This document shows positions 9,940-22,013 of a stretch of DNA of 64,000 nt, piece after piece. Location of the stretch: contig OU612066.1 in the NCBI GenBank assembly GCA_914767715.1, forward strand, positions 27,812,283 through 27,876,282, in the 5' to 3' direction. The notes beneath the pieces were generated by a model. That model made no database searches. It had not been told where the DNA came from and worked only from the letters and a program-made list of their open reading frames with translations. The stretch comes from Membranipora membranacea. Taxonomy: Eukaryota > Bryozoa > Gymnolaemata > Cheilostomatida > Membraniporidae. The position numbers and the translations under genes were made by a program. How positions within the stretch are numbered: the first letter of the stretch is position 1; every line of letters begins with the position of its first letter.

Positions 9940-12900
9940 ATCTTTCTTGATTCAGCATCAGCATTCTGCACCATTGCAACTCTTGGAGCAAGTTTCAATT
10001 ATTAACTAAGGTATGCGACTGTTGATAAATTTTCTGTAAATTTTAAGGGACACTGTCCCCAAAATTGAGAAAGATCAACTCTCATACCCCTTGTGATTTG
10101 TCAAATTTCAATATTGAGTACATGGAGTCCTGAGAGCCATTCCATTTAGAATGGGGACAAGTCTCGGATTGGCCAGAGCTATCCGCTACCTGTTTGCTAT
10201 ATAGAAATATCTAATCCAGTGTAGTGGATTCTTATTTTAATTAATGGTAGTCGTGTTAAATGCCGACAAAAGTTGCCTCCTCAATTTTATCGATGGGACA
10301 ACTTCAACAAGTGGAATATTTTAGTGTAATGAGTCAATGTCCACTAATCGTACATATACCACTTGTCTTGCCTTTGATATCGTTGTATCAATAATTAATC
10401 AATTTCTTCTATTGATTGTCCGTATTCAACAAATCCGAAAATTGTCACTCTAATTATAATTTTCCAGAGGTGACAGTAATGTGATCAACATGATGCGATA
10501 TCACACAAGACTTGCACAAGAGATGAGTACACGATCACTGACGAGACAGACCGAAGTGATGATAAGAGCTCAGTAATACAGATGAGAGTAGCAAATTATC
10601 CACAGAACACTATTTATACGTGACAGCAAGAAGTCTTCAAAGGTGTTAAGTCTATCTGCTTGGTAGTGATTCTACACGTAAGTACAGGCTAGATCAAGCG
10701 GAAGTTTATCCAGTATAGTATCTTTATTATTCCGTGTAATAGGTAACAGCAGCAGTAATATTACATGTGGATGTGTTCAGTGTAACTTCTACTGAGCGAA
10801 TATGTCACAGCAAGGAAAAATGTCCACTTTTATATGATAAGGCACTAAGTGACGGAAAACCAAAAATGAGTCAGCAAACATGAAGTCTTATACAAAAACA
10901 CTTAGTGTTCGAATTCCGGTACGGTATTAAAATGATGCAACATACATGTAAATTTATACAAAAAGCACATCGTGTCGGGATTCTAGCGTGCTATTACATA
11001 GTACATGTACATTGTTATTATATAAAAGGCATAAAGTGTTGGAATGCAAGCATAGCATAACAGCCCAAAAATAGTTCTGCAACAGTTCAAAATGAGTTTG
11101 TAGTAAATGCCTGTACCTATTACATGGTTCTACTTCTACACAAATTTTGGACAGAATATCTTGTATTTAGAGATATTATTGAGATCAAAATAAACTGCAT
11201 AAAAATTTACCAAAACATACAATTAATAATTCATTCTACTACACCAGCTCCTTTTATTTTTCAATTAACGTAGGACAATACTTGTGGACGAAGAAGCTAG
11301 TTATTCTTTATGGAGAAATGATAGTTTTTGATAGAAACTGAGATTCTGACATATTTTTCTTGTAATTTGGCGGGACTCTGAGATTTAAAGTACAAATATC
11401 AGATATATATATTATATTTATGTTCGGAAAATGTGAGCAATTTGTCGAAGCTATCTTAGAATAGGGGCTTGTAAGGGAATTCATGTAACACAGTTTTATT
11501 CCGGTTTTTAATATTCCTGTATAGCTTTATGGCTCATGTAAAGTCAATTTAGTGTTGTTTTTAGGGGTTCCTACAGTTTATCAATGCACTGGATTTGTTA
11601 CATTACTTTTGATATTTCTAGAAATAATAGCTCATTGTACCAAAAACCGGATGGTTATTGATGTTCGATTTATGGGTATACGGTTAGCTGGCTGCTATAG
11701 TGGTCAGGACAAAGATGATGTCTCTGTTAGTGTTGGTGTCGCCTGGAATTTGATTGGCCTTAGAAGTTCGGTCCATCTTTGGGTGACCAATCTTGTGTCG
11801 TGTCTTTTTTGTCTTATTTCACCACCATACAACCTTGTCAGTGCGTTCTATGCATCTGAGATGCAACTATGTGAAGTCAACTTAAAACTTCAGATTATAC
11901 TATTCATCAGTGTTTATAATATACCGAATATTGAAGAGATTTTAGAACCAAGAGTTTTATATACAGCTGGCAAAAGGTTTGTTTATATTTTATTTTAGTT
12001 CATTTATATGAAGACAATTTCTATTTGATCAAGATAGTATGCACAAAGGTGCTCTCGATGATTAATTGTGACTTGTGCATTCTTGGATTTATTTGCCTAG
12101 TTCTAAGCGTGACGATTATGGGTGGTGATATTATACTTTAACCCCATTTCTAGCTCTACTAATTTTTGCATCTCATTCAATATTTGCTTACAGATATCAC
12201 GGTTAATACTCCTAATACAAATTAGAAAAGAACAGACTCATATAGTCAGTGACTTTATTACATCTCTCATAAACTCTCAAAATAGAAACAAGCGGGAATC
12301 GCTAATTGCCTGCCTTCAGCAAGGCGGATAAAATCTGAACAAATAGTGGTCAAATTTAATGGAATTTAATAAGAACGAGTAGCTGTCCACAGATCGTCAA
12401 CACTTCATCCGCAGGAGGCCAAACAAACAGACTATAATTCTCATAATTTATACCATCTCCTGTACAAATATTGCCAAATAAGTATCAAGGGATTTAGAAA
12501 TACCCTTTTATCAAGGCGATTGTTTATTGTTGTAAATCTCAACACCCAGTTTAATCTAATTTGAACAGTGTACTATTTCTCTGCTCAATATAGTAAAATC
12601 CTGCATTCATGCTCAGCTTTGCGCTGTCAATGTTTAAGTCTTATTATGCAAATCTATATCACACTGTAATTTTTCAAATGGCTGGTAGTGTTCATTTTTG
12701 AGGTATTACCAATAGTAGTGACTCCAAGAATAAATAATGATAAAATAACGAATACTGTTAACCCCCCCCCTATGACTTGTTACTCTGGCTAAATTATTAT
12801 TCCGATCTTCGCTAAAGAAGCTGTGTAATGTCATTGGTAAATCTGGCTTTAAACAACCTGCAATCTACAATTTTGCTATGTATATTCTCACCGATCTTCA

Positions 12901-13075
12901 GTCGAGTCAAAGATAAAGAATATTTAAGCAAAGAGGTTCTTTAGGGTCAGCCCTATACAAAAATACCACCCTCAGAGCAGATAAACACTCCAGACCTCAG
13001 TCATATCATATAATGTCCGTTTGATACATGTTCTTCATAAAAAGTCTCTAGTAGAGGATTACCAATTGCCACAGG
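9940..13075. other. AT-rich intergenic region, nothing assigned
   Basis: I find no gene with domain support. A 148-codon open frame at 11552-11998 is hydrophobic and unlike any family I know. The stretch 9990-10160 weakly resembles the interior of the long-TIR element at 63124-63622. A C-run lies at 12762-12770. Confidence 0.4.
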
Positions 13076-13131
13076 CTACAATACGAAGGTGTTAGTAATA
13101 TACTGAGACAGAAGCCAAAATAAATGCTTGT

Positions 13132-13653
13132 TTGAGAGTTGTCTACTTAACATCAATGAAGGGACAACTCTTGCTACATCTGAGAAAATTACTAAGAAAC
13201 ACTTATCATAATTATTTGCCATTAAAGTTGATATTATTTGCCGATGACATGGTACTATGTGATAGCAACAGGGAACATCTGGAGAGAAGATTGGAAGTAT
13301 GGAGGAAGAGAATGGAGAGTGTGGGACTAAAGCTAAGCAGGTCGAAGACAGAGCACTTACCACCAGTAGGTGAGGATGGCAACATCATGATGAGGAAGTA
13401 CAACTCAGAAGAGAAGGAAATCCTTCCTAGGCGCATGCAGTTAAAGTGCATGGGCACCACCATCAGGAAGGAAGGAGTGTGCCGTAGGGAGATTGAGCTG
13501 CGTATCTCAAAGGCATGTAACAAATGGCGGGAACTGAGTGGAGTACTTTGCAACAGGAACATGCCTGCTAACTTGAAAATCCTCATCTACAAGACTGCTA
13601 TACGGCCAGCTCTTACGTATGGGAATGAGACCTGGCCCGTAACAGGAACATAG
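13132..13653 (+). mobile_element. Non-LTR retrotransposon fragment: palm end and thumb of a reverse transcriptase
   Basis: The frame contains LILFADDMVLCD, the catalytic FADD box of reverse transcriptase. It is followed by the helical spacer and GLKLSRSKTEHL, then KCMGTTIRKEGVCRREIELRI and ILIYKTAIRPALTYGNETW, the usual order in LINE-type enzymes. The fingers, N-terminal palm and endonuclease are missing upstream. Beyond the stop at 13651-13653 the sequence keeps LINE-like coding features in other frames and ends near a 12-base G run at 13740. It is a dead 5'-truncated copy; I cannot fix the clade. Confidence 0.8.
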
Positions 13654-13739
13654 ACAGGGTTAGCTCTTGTGAAATGCGAATGCGAAGGTACTGCATGGGG
13701 ATAAGCTAAGAGGAGCATCGAAGGAATGAAGAGATAACA

Positions 13740-16700
13740 GGGGGGGGGGGGCTTACAGCGCCCCCAGACCCCCAGCTGGTATTACTCGGGTGCTATTTTA
13801 TTCTACCCCAGTGTTACCTTATCAGTCAGTGCACAAAATAAGAAGCAAGAAGTGATCATTAACATCTTGGAAAGTGAATAAAAACTAGGTATATGAACAA
13901 TAGCAATACCACTATTGCCCACATATTTAGGTCTTTGGTGCAAACATAGACAGAGTGAAATAATCTGAACGGACAGGACAATTCACCCTAAATATAGAGA
14001 CACTATAGACAAGTCTATAAAAACACCATGAACCTTGACAGGATATTATATGGAGTATTAGCATTAGCATTACTAATGCTAGACCAGCTAGAAAACTAGA
14101 GCTAGTAAAAATAAAATAGAGCTTGAAATTCTAGCTTTGCTCATTATCTCCTCATTTTTCACTGCAGACCACTGATATATATTCATATGAATTCATATCA
14201 ATGCTGCAGACACAAAGCGTGTTTACAAGCTGCGATATAATCATAAGGTTAGTTAGCTATCAGCCAATGATATTCCATAAACAAAGCCTTTTAATGATTC
14301 CCGTCATAAACGTGCCACTGGGTACTGCTAATTAACCAATGAGACTATTCTCTCGCTGGCAAATATTGCCCCAGTATAATCTGCTGCGAGAAGCGTTGTA
14401 GCGTGTTATTATAAGCTTACTATAAAAGGGGCGGAACATAGACCACTAAATAAACAGTTTTCCCTCGCGAAGCTGTAAACACTCCCACATGTGCAGTCCC
14501 TCTTAGGCTGTAAGATATAAATACATCACCCAGGTTCTATATACCAAAGTGTGTTAAGTTTATGTATTTACCTATTTATTTATAATCCATCCTATGTTTA
14601 AACAATAGATACAGAAAAAAGCAGGCGGTCCTCAAAATAGTATGACTGGCTTTTAAGTCTTAATTCACAAAATCGGCTTATCCCAAGCGTTTTCATATCA
14701 GCTGATAACCACAAAACACGTCAGGGATCCATCCCCTTCAACATCAGATACACAAAATTAAAACTACGAGCAGCCAGATGTCCAATACAACTGGCAAAAA
14801 ATTAAAATTTCTTGGCCGAACTTCAAGTGTCATCAATCACGCTTTAAGGTAAATGCCCACGACATCTGACATACACTCAGGCCGAGAACAGAGCGTCCCA
14901 ATGATCTTGTCCTTGGTTTGGTCCGTATATGAAACCGATGGTAAGACGCCGATGTCCTGGTCATCTGATTTATATGTTACAAGGAATTGAGGTACTTTAT
15001 TGTGGGTAACATTACGTAACTTTGAAAATCACAATAGAGTAAGCAGCTTGCCGTGATTAGATTGATTAAAGTTTCCACCTATACAAAAGTTTTGAAAAAA
15101 AAAATGCACAGGAACTTATTGAAAATGATTGAGGTCACAACGAAATTTCTAGATTTTGTGGTCTTGAAATCAGTGACACAACACAATTCAATGACGTAAT
15201 GTCCCCACAATTGCGTCCTTCACATTAACTGTGTTGGGTGTCCCGTAGTGGATTCAAAAGCGGACTCTCTGTATCACCTGAGTAAACTAAACTTTGTTAT
15301 TTAATTCACCTCAACAGATTTATTGGCAACAATATTAATCGGAAGGGCGAATAAGAACAATAACTGAACATTCCCATACATTATGTATTCTTTACTGCTG
15401 CAGAACAAAGCACCAATGCTATTCTATGTTAGTATTGATTAATCACTTTGAGACACCACCCATAAGTCTTTTGTGTAACTAAATGGTATGTTTTTCTATC
15501 ATTATCTAACATATCTAACATATCCAATTGCCTTTTGTATATTAACACAAAAGCCTTGTGTTGGCAAAAAGTATGAATATGTGTTAAAGAAACACGAATG
15601 TTGTGATTCGTAGCAACATGACAACATATAGCAACAGCAATCTTCGGCAATATAGTGTATGTAGGTTTCTGTTAGCAAGGAAGGAATGATATTTATTTGC
15701 CTCTGGAAATAGTGCTGTCACCTCTAAAGACAACAACGAAGATTGCAGACACATTGGTAAGTAGGCATACATGTCGTTGATTTTTGATTAATTGACTTAT
15801 TGGGCTGATATAAGCTGGGGTGGGTTACTCTCAGGATATGCGTTGATTGCTCAGAGCACATACATAAGTCCACTGTACAGCCGTGATAGCAAGTTTGATC
15901 TGTCAGGGCAGGGAGAATGGAAGGGCCCCCTTCCATTCTCCCTGGTCAGGGCTACAGCTGAATTAAGGAAGTTTAGGAGCTCTTTTTTTGAAAAGCAGTG
16001 CTCCATTCACGTCAGGGAATAATCGTTGAAATTTCATATAGTAGTATGGGGGGGGGGGGGGGGCGTGCACAGCCGGATGCCAAAACCTCATCATATTTAT
16101 ATGTCAAAACGGCATTTGCCTTGCAGACGTACGTAGTCCCACCTATCATTGGTCGTAATTCATTCTCTATTTATCCTAACTAAAGGCCGATTTTCACTAG
16201 GCAAAACAAACAATTGGCCTTTGAGATGAGGTTAGGGCTCTAAGTTGCCTGGGTTGATACTAGTTGCATTTCATAATCAACCACATTGCATAAAACATTT
16301 GATGGGTTGATGGGTGATAATGAAATGCTACATGTGCTCCTGAGACAGCCAATGTTACCACAGTGATGAAAAGGTCCTGTCGGTCTGCTGGATGGATGGG
16401 TGATGCAGGCTGTTGAACTTACGTCGTGAGCAATTGCATTGTAAAAAATCGTCCAATCACCTTCATTGTCATGGTCCTCAGAAGTTTGGTGGTAATTGGC
16501 CACTCTACGTCGTCCTCACTGTATTCTATGGAGTTTAGTCGCTCAGTAGGAGAACAGGAGCATCCCGGTGGCACATTCCATAAAACTTGAACTAATGCAG
16601 GATTGAAGACCTACTAATTATTATTGCGGTATTTGGTCAACTTGTCTCTATTTTCAGAACATTTAGGTTGTGCATTGTGGGAAATCAATCATGTGATTTT

Positions 16701-16770
16701 TACAGGACCGCTCTAGTTTCAAAATATGATTTACAGTTTTATCTCTTTTTTTAGAGAGTGTTTTCAACTG
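13740..16770. other. Intergenic region upstream of copy B, with homopolymers
   Basis: No gene is supported. G-runs lie at 13740-13751 and 16048-16063 (16 G). A short hairpin flanked by direct repeats is at 15902-15951 and is listed separately. The last few hundred bases before the ATG at 16780 should hold the promoter of copy B, but I see no distinctive motif. Confidence 0.4.
15902..15951. repeat. 36-nt palindrome flanked by 7-bp direct repeats
   Basis: The arm CAGGGAGAATGGAAGGG (15909-15925) and its exact reverse complement (15928-15944) are separated by CC. The heptamer GTCAGGG occurs directly on both sides (15902-15908 and 15945-15951). The arrangement looks like a small foldback insertion with a target-site duplication. 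Confidence 0.85.
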
Positions 16771-16779
16771 GGAAGAATA

Positions 16780-19610
16780 ATGAGTGATCCAGTCTCAGAG
16801 CCTACTAGCCTTGAGGTTTGTTTAAAGTCAGTGTATTGAAAAAAAGGGTTCCATTCGTGGCTTAACAGTGAGCGTTACTGTGTATGGTGAATGATTTGTA
16901 CTAAAACCATATAAACTAAGAGTTGTGAGTGTTAAATAAGTTGAAGAGAACGGAAACGAATCTTTAAACAAAAGCTCTATTATGACTAGGTAATATTATA
17001 CAGGATGTTAAGGCTGTTGTAGGTGGCCATCGACAACTTCAAAGAAATTTACTTCAGACTTGGAAAATTCAACATGGATGTACAAGTCCCACATCTCATC
17101 AATGTTGGGAAACATTATGAAGAGAAGTATAAAAGAACAAACTGCTGGACAGATTGTCTCAAGGTAGGTTTAAATAAACTCAGGGCGTTTTGTCCTCTCT
17201 AAGGGCATATTAAGTAGATTATTCAGCAAACAATGAAATTCTGTAAAAGCTACGGATAAGTTGAGTTTTAACTTGAAAACAAAAAAGCTCTCATATTTCA
17301 TGTGCAAACATCGACGGTAAGAAGAGGCTACAGCATTTTAAAAGTTACCCAAATCTATTACGATATATTCAATTTCTTTCTGTCGTTGCAGTCAGTATCA
17401 ATTTAAATAAGCAAAATACTAGTGAATGGTAAATAGTGCAGATGCTGAATAGAAATTTTTTTCCTACAGAGAACAAACCCATTTAGCTCCTTTTTTGTTA
17501 TGCTGAGTGTGCTGAAGAGAACGCTGATGGAGAGAGGGTAACTCAAAAAACAGGCTGTAAAAGAAAACGATAGATCAGGATACCATTTTTGTGCACCGCA
17601 AATAAAGAATAGCCCTATATATGAACTTTGATCTTGCTATTCCTTGTCTTTAAGTTCTTAATTGACAATAATTATTGCTTCCAACAGGCACACTCACTGT
17701 ATAACTCAGCATTGAGAAGAAAGGAGGATGAGAATTTACGCAGAAGACTTTTTGAGCTTCAGCAGACTTTCTGGGGAGATCAGTGCAGTATCAGTTATGA
17801 AGCACAAAACAATCATACTTCAAAGCTAAAGGCTGACATAGAATCAATCAGAGAGAGATTCAGGCATGAGAACAGACAAGCTGCATCATTGGTGAGTCAG
17901 TTCACAATAGACAATATTTGTGATTCCGCTACACTGCAAAGTGACTATTACTCACTAATGAAAGGCATATCATCAGACTGTTCGCAGGCAATGAGGGAAT
18001 TCGCAGCAAAAATAATCGAGCTCAGCGTCCAGATCCTCACCATTCCACCACCTTGTATATTCACAGCAGTAGCTATTGGGTCACTGGCAAAAGGGGAGGC
18101 AACTCCTTATTCAGATCTTGAGTATATGGTTCTCACCGAGAGTAAAGCTCCAGAGACTGTGAGATACTTTGAACTTCTCGCTGTTACCACTTACTTCATG
18201 ATTGGTAACCTGGGTGAGACCAAGCTGTCCTACATGTCCATTGAAGAACTCAAAGGCTGGTTTGATGATAGAGCAAAAAACGGGTTCAAAATTGACGGCT
18301 TATCTGCAGGAGCAGGAAACATCCCAACAGGCAATGGTTCAGTTGGTACGAAAAACCGCTACATCGTGACACCAGAAGAGTTAGCGGCTAGATATAAATA
18401 TACACTCGATAACCCAGATGAGGAATCACTCCGGGGTGATTTGACGGCAATGCTGACCTACACTACACCATTGTATACAAACCAAGCGAAAGAGGCTGGT
18501 GAGAAGCTGCTGTCTAAATTCCGTGAATTGATCAATCAACTTGAAATTAATGAGGCGAGAAGAGTTGCGAACATGAAGATGCTCCGAACAGATGCAGAGA
18601 AATTCAATTTTGTCCCTGACAATAGTTTGGTGGAAAAAGGCTTCAATGCAGATGTAAAGAAAGAGATATACCGCTTTCCATCCATAATGGCCTTAGACAT
18701 CGCCCTGGTCTGCGGTCATTATGAAACGTCATCATGGGAGACAATAGAGTCTCTGAATAATAATGATTACATATCAGAGTATTTATGGGATTCGCTGAAA
18801 TTCTTATTAGCTGCTGCCACATATATACGTCTAGCAACGTACCTCTATCATGACTCTCATGATGATCGAATATCCATATCGCAGACTTTTCCTCAGGCTG
18901 ACAGCACAAAGCTCGACCAGTCCCTAAGGCGTTGGTACATCCCCTTAGGTCTGTTTTCAAAAGTGTGTGTAATTATGTGTCCGCTCAAGGAATTCTTAGC
19001 CGGGACGAATTTGAATGCCACAGACTTGAACGAGATTAGCATTATTTCGAATCCATGGTGGACTACACTAAGGACACTTTACTATTCTGGTAGGAAGGAA
19101 CAGGTGCTCATATTACTGAAACAACGGTGTGCGGCCATATGCGAGGACCCTGTCAATGATTTGCTAACTTTATGCAAGAAATACACACAGGATGTTATAG
19201 AAACTTTCTTCATAGCATCTGAGACTCTGTTGGCATGCGGCAAGGTGGCTGCTGCAATGCAGTTATACATCCATATGAATGACGACCAAATGTTGTATGA
19301 AATGCATAGGGTAGCAGCATGTCACTTCATGCTAGGAGAATATGGGAAAGCAGTAGACATACTGGAAGCCTTGCACAATAAGAACTCTGCTGAACTAGGG
19401 TTACTTGGGCAAGTGTATAATTGGTTGGGTAGGCACGATGAAGCTGAGGAAAGCTTGATCCAAGCATTCCAAACTGATATGAACAACTCATCAGATGAAG
19501 TTTTAAACGACTACTACGGAAATCCATTACCTAGAGATGAGATTGGACGACACACCTTAGATCTATCTTCATTCTCTTCAGAGAAACGCTTAAAGGTCAT
19601 AACTCACTGA
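16780..19610 (+). CDS. Nucleotidyltransferase-TPR protein, copy B: N-terminal module, three exons
   Basis: I read exons at 16780-16815 (ATG, MSDPVSEPTSLE), 17023-17163 (47 codons) and 17688-19610. All junctions are phase 0 with gt/ag, giving 699 residues. Residues 190-204 carry GS-x10-DLE within GSLAKGEATPYSDLE, the metal- and nucleotide-binding signature of the polymerase-beta nucleotidyltransferase superfamily. The hydrophobic strand before it and the following YMVL fit DUF294-like putative nucleotidyltransferases. Residues ~260-699 match copy A (about 85-90% by eye). The frame stops at TGA 19608-19610, directly before the TPR array that copy A carries in one frame. The product is therefore either truncated or the gene is inactivated. 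Substrate unknown. Confidence 0.75.
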
Positions 19611-21623
19611 ATTAGATTCTTCTCTGATATGGAATTCAATGTCATAACTACATTACAACCAATACAGCATGTCTATATTCACAATCACCTAACAAGCTTA
19701 GGCAACACTTTCAAAGCCAAGAAGCAGTACAGTTTTGCTGAGGGTTGCTATGTCAAATCAATGGAATTTATTAAAGAACTGTTTGGTGAGGATGCTGCTG
19801 TCCCATCTGCAGCTCTAGTGAACGGGAATCTGGGTAATCTATACATGGACACAAAACAATACAGTAAAGCAGAGGAGAGCTTCAATCAGGCGCTAGCTAT
19901 CTATAGGGAGACATCACAAGGTACTCCCAGTGAAGATACAGCAAACACCCTGTTTAATCTAGGTAATCTATACTCTGATATGAAACAATATAGTAAAGCA
20001 GAGGAGAGCTACAATCAAGTGCTAACTATCTATAGAGAAACATCACAAGGCTCACCCAGTGTAGATACAGCAAACACCCTGTTTAATCTAGGTAATCTAT
20101 ACAACGAAATAAAACGATACAGTAAAGCAGAGGAGAGCTACAATCAGGCATTAGCTATCTATAGAGAAACATCACAAGGTGCACCCAGTGTAGGTAAAGC
20201 AAAAACCCTGAATAGTCTAGGTGCTCTATACAAGGACATAAGACAATACAGTAAAGCAGAGGAGAGCTTCAATCAGGCGCTAGCTGTCTATAAAGAGACA
20301 TCACAAGGTGCACCCAGTGTGAATACAGCAAAAATCCTGAAAAATCTAGGTAATCTATACTCTGACATGAAACAATACAGCAAAGCAGAGGAGAGCTACA
20401 ATCAGGCACTAGCTATCTATAGAGAGACATCACAAGGTGTGCCCAGTGTAAATACAGCAAACACCCTAAAAAATCTAGGTAATCTATACTCTGATATGAA
20501 ACAATATAGTAAAGCAGAGGAGAGCTACAATCAGGCACTAGCTATCTATAGAGAGACATCACAAGGTGCACCCAGTGTAGGTACAGCAAAAACCCTGAAT
20601 AATCTAGGTATTCTATACAAGGACACCAAACAATACAGTAAAGCAGAGGAGAGCTACAATCAGGCGCTAACTATCTATAGAGAGACATCACAAGGTGCAC
20701 CCAGTGTAGGTACAGCAAAAACCCTGAGTAATCTAGGTAATCTATACTCTGACATGCAACAATATAGTAAAGCAGAGGAGAGCTACAATCAGGCGCTAAC
20801 TATCTATAGAGAGACATCACAAGGTGTGCCCAGTGTAAATACAGCAAACACCCTATATAATCTAGGAATCCTATATTATAAGGACATGAAACAATACAGG
20901 AATGCAGAGGGGAGCTATAATCAGGCGCTAACTATCTATAGAGAGACATCACAAGGTGCCCCCAGTGTAGATGCAGCAGACACTCTGAATAATCTAGGTA
21001 CTCTATACTCTGATATGAAACAATATAGTAAAGCAGAGGAGAGCTACAATCAGGCGCTAACTATCTATAGAGAGACATCACAAGGTGTGCCCAGTGTAGG
21101 TACAGCAAACACCCTAAAAAATCTAGGTAATTTATACTCTGACATGAAACAATACAGCAAAGCAGAGGAGAGCTACAATCAGGCACTAGCTATCTATAGA
21201 GAGACATCACAAGGTGTGCCCAGTGTAAATACAGCAAACACCCTATATAATCTAGGAATCCTATATTATAAGGACATGAAACAATACAGGAATGCAGAGG
21301 GGAGCTATAATCAGGCACTTGCTATTTATAGAGAGACATCACAAGGTGTGCCCAGTGTAGATACAGCAAATACCCTGCTTAGCATAGGTGATCTATACAT
21401 ACACATGATACAATACGGCAAAGCAGAGAAGAGCTTTCTGCAGACATTAGTGGTGTTTAGAATGATGTCGTCAGGTGATGACAGCAAGGAAATAGCTCAT
21501 ACATTAAAATGTCTCAGCTGCTGTTACCGTGATGCCGGAAATGAGGAAAAGGCATTACTCACACTGAGAGAAGCTTCAGATATGAGACTCAGGCTAAAAG
21601 CTAGCAACCCTCAAATGAGATAA
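19611..21623 (+). CDS. TPR array of copy B, downstream of an in-frame stop
   Basis: The same reading frame as the preceding nucleotidyltransferase exon continues here after a single TGA, and the first ATG is at 19629. It encodes one divergent TPR and then 13 TPRs of 42-43 residues, plus the same C-terminal cap as copy A (KASNPQMR, TAA at 21621-21623). Two repeats carry an extra tyrosine (LYYKDMKQYRNAEG), evidence of duplication inside the array. Successive 126-bp units are nearly identical in DNA sequence, unlike the flanking helical region. The array is fully open, so the stop is recent, or the array is translated separately or by readthrough. Repeats could also be miscounted by assembly collapse. 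Confidence 0.7.
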   Translation: MRFFSDMEFNVITTLQPIQHVYIHNHLTSLGNTFKAKKQYSFAEGCYVKSMEFIKELFGEDAAVPSAALVNGNLGNLYMDTKQYSKAEESFNQALAIYRETSQGTPSEDTANTLFNLGNLYSDMKQYSKAEESYNQVLTIYRETSQGSPSVDTANTLFNLGNLYNEIKRYSKAEESYNQALAIYRETSQGAPSVGKAKTLNSLGALYKDIRQYSKAEESFNQALAVYKETSQGAPSVNTAKILKNLGNLYSDMKQYSKAEESYNQALAIYRETSQGVPSVNTANTLKNLGNLYSDMKQYSKAEESYNQALAIYRETSQGAPSVGTAKTLNNLGILYKDTKQYSKAEESYNQALTIYRETSQGAPSVGTAKTLSNLGNLYSDMQQYSKAEESYNQALTIYRETSQGVPSVNTANTLYNLGILYYKDMKQYRNAEGSYNQALTIYRETSQGAPSVDAADTLNNLGTLYSDMKQYSKAEESYNQALTIYRETSQGVPSVGTANTLKNLGNLYSDMKQYSKAEESYNQALAIYRETSQGVPSVNTANTLYNLGILYYKDMKQYRNAEGSYNQALAIYRETSQGVPSVDTANTLLSIGDLYIHMIQYGKAEKSFLQTLVVFRMMSSGDDSKEIAHTLKCLSCCYRDAGNEEKALLTLREASDMRLRLKASNPQMR

Positions 21624-22013
21624 ACTAACTCTCTGATTATTAAAGTTATGAATTTTGCTCCAATCACTTTTAGAGCAACCAAAAACAATCACAAGTACTG
21701 CTGTATCACCTGATCAATCATATAATCCTATACACAGCTTTGCTGGAGAACAATGCTAGCTACTTAAGCAAATCTTACAAGCTCTGTATTATATTCAGTT
21801 TTAGTTTCAATTATTGTATATGGTGTAGTAATGGTGTCCTAATTCTTTACCTTTTCAAACTTGTATAGCAATAAGATAAAATAATTTATTCACAGTAGTA
21901 GCCTGAAACTCAATAAAACAATTGACAGATGGCAGAGGTTAACAACTCACCAGTTTTATCAGTCGGCGCTCTGACTAATCACTAAAGTTCTTCTAGAAGT
22001 ACCTAATTTGTAC

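Noticed and set aside
11552-11998. 148-residue membrane protein
   Set aside because: No ATG start context, splice support or recognisable family; hydrophobicity follows from T-rich DNA.
17628-17687. Hydrophobic N-terminal signal or anchor on the copy B exon
   Set aside because: These codons lie before the acceptor CCAACAG at 17687; the in-phase upstream exons give a better start at 16780.
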